This document shows positions 13,618 through 13,715 of a DNA stretch of 13,715 nucleotides, piece by piece (position 1 is the first letter of the stretch; each line of letters begins with the position of its first letter). The stretch is from CAZEMR01 sp964513465 (lineage in GTDB: Bacteria; Bacteroidota; Ignavibacteria; Kapaibacteriales; UBA2268). The notes under the pieces were generated by a model. The model was not told the origin of the DNA. It did no database searches and worked only from the letters and a program-made list of their open reading frames with translations. The stretch is taken from the NCBI GenBank assembly GCA_964513465.1, contig CAZEMR010000078.1:1-13715 (forward strand). Reading direction: 5' to 3'. The position numbers and the translations under genes were made by a program.

Positions 13618-13715
13618 GCGGCAACGCAATCAGCAGAGACGCCCATGTGATCAATGTATAGCGATCTGAGCGGTTAGACCGGACCTCAGCTGTCCATCAC
13701 GAAAGTTACCCCTGC

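Noticed and set aside
13618..13715. Possible end of a leftward gene or start of a new one
   Set aside because: All frames close within short distances or show no recognisable family, and there is no T-run hairpin; 98 bases are too few to decide.

Overview
The window is a bacterial chromosomal segment of mixed base composition: most genes are GC-leaning, gene gaps are AT-rich, and one two-gene block is clearly AT-rich. The gene set suggests a Gram-negative lineage: an exported S41 processing protease, a secreted DUF3108 protein, a bacterial IgGFc-binding-domain surface protein, a TMTC-like TPR glycosyltransferase, a siroheme pathway with a fused CobA-HemD, and a PAP2_C sphingomyelin-synthase-like enzyme. 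I would guess a candidate phylum of the Fibrobacterota-Chlorobiota-Bacteroidota sphere, but no rRNA or other marker is present and this is weak. TAA, TAG and TGA all end intact genes, so the code is standard apart from the possible exception below.

Layout. 1-1416 (minus) is the 5' part of a secreted IgGFc-binding-domain protein running off the left edge. A 356-base AT-rich divergent gap (1417-1772) separates it from a rightward block: an S41/CtpA-type protease (1773-3437), a terminator, a secreted DUF3108 protein (3570-4349) and a BadF/GlcNAc-kinase-type ATPase (4433-5380). The ATPase has an in-frame TGA at codon 16, inside its phosphate-binding loop, followed by a perfect 7-bp hairpin in the place expected of a bacterial SECIS. 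Next comes an AT-rich cassette (DUF6978 plus DUF1828/DUF1829 genes, 5518-6800) that follows one copy and precedes another copy of nearly the same 45-base intrinsic terminator. Its promoter is overlaid by a 12-bp perfect inverted repeat.

The right part holds a small cysteine-rich protein (6951-7178), a TMTC-like membrane TPR protein (7229-9118), a rubrerythrin-like diiron protein one base from an alpha/beta hydrolase (9239-10505), a promoter/terminator leader region (10506-10723), a two-gene siroheme operon (10724-12909) and a PAP2_C enzyme (12979-13617). The last 98 bases hold nothing I can assign. No tRNA, rRNA, CRISPR array, transposase or integrase was seen.

Functionally, the siroheme pair supplies steps from hydroxymethylbilane to siroheme, lacking only the early tetrapyrrole enzymes. 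The rubrerythrin/hydrolase pair looks like one operon. The AT-rich cassette is the best candidate for an accessory, possibly undescribed, two-gene system. The TGA-interrupted ATPase is the best candidate for unusual decoding, although a point mutation or read error is the simpler explanation.
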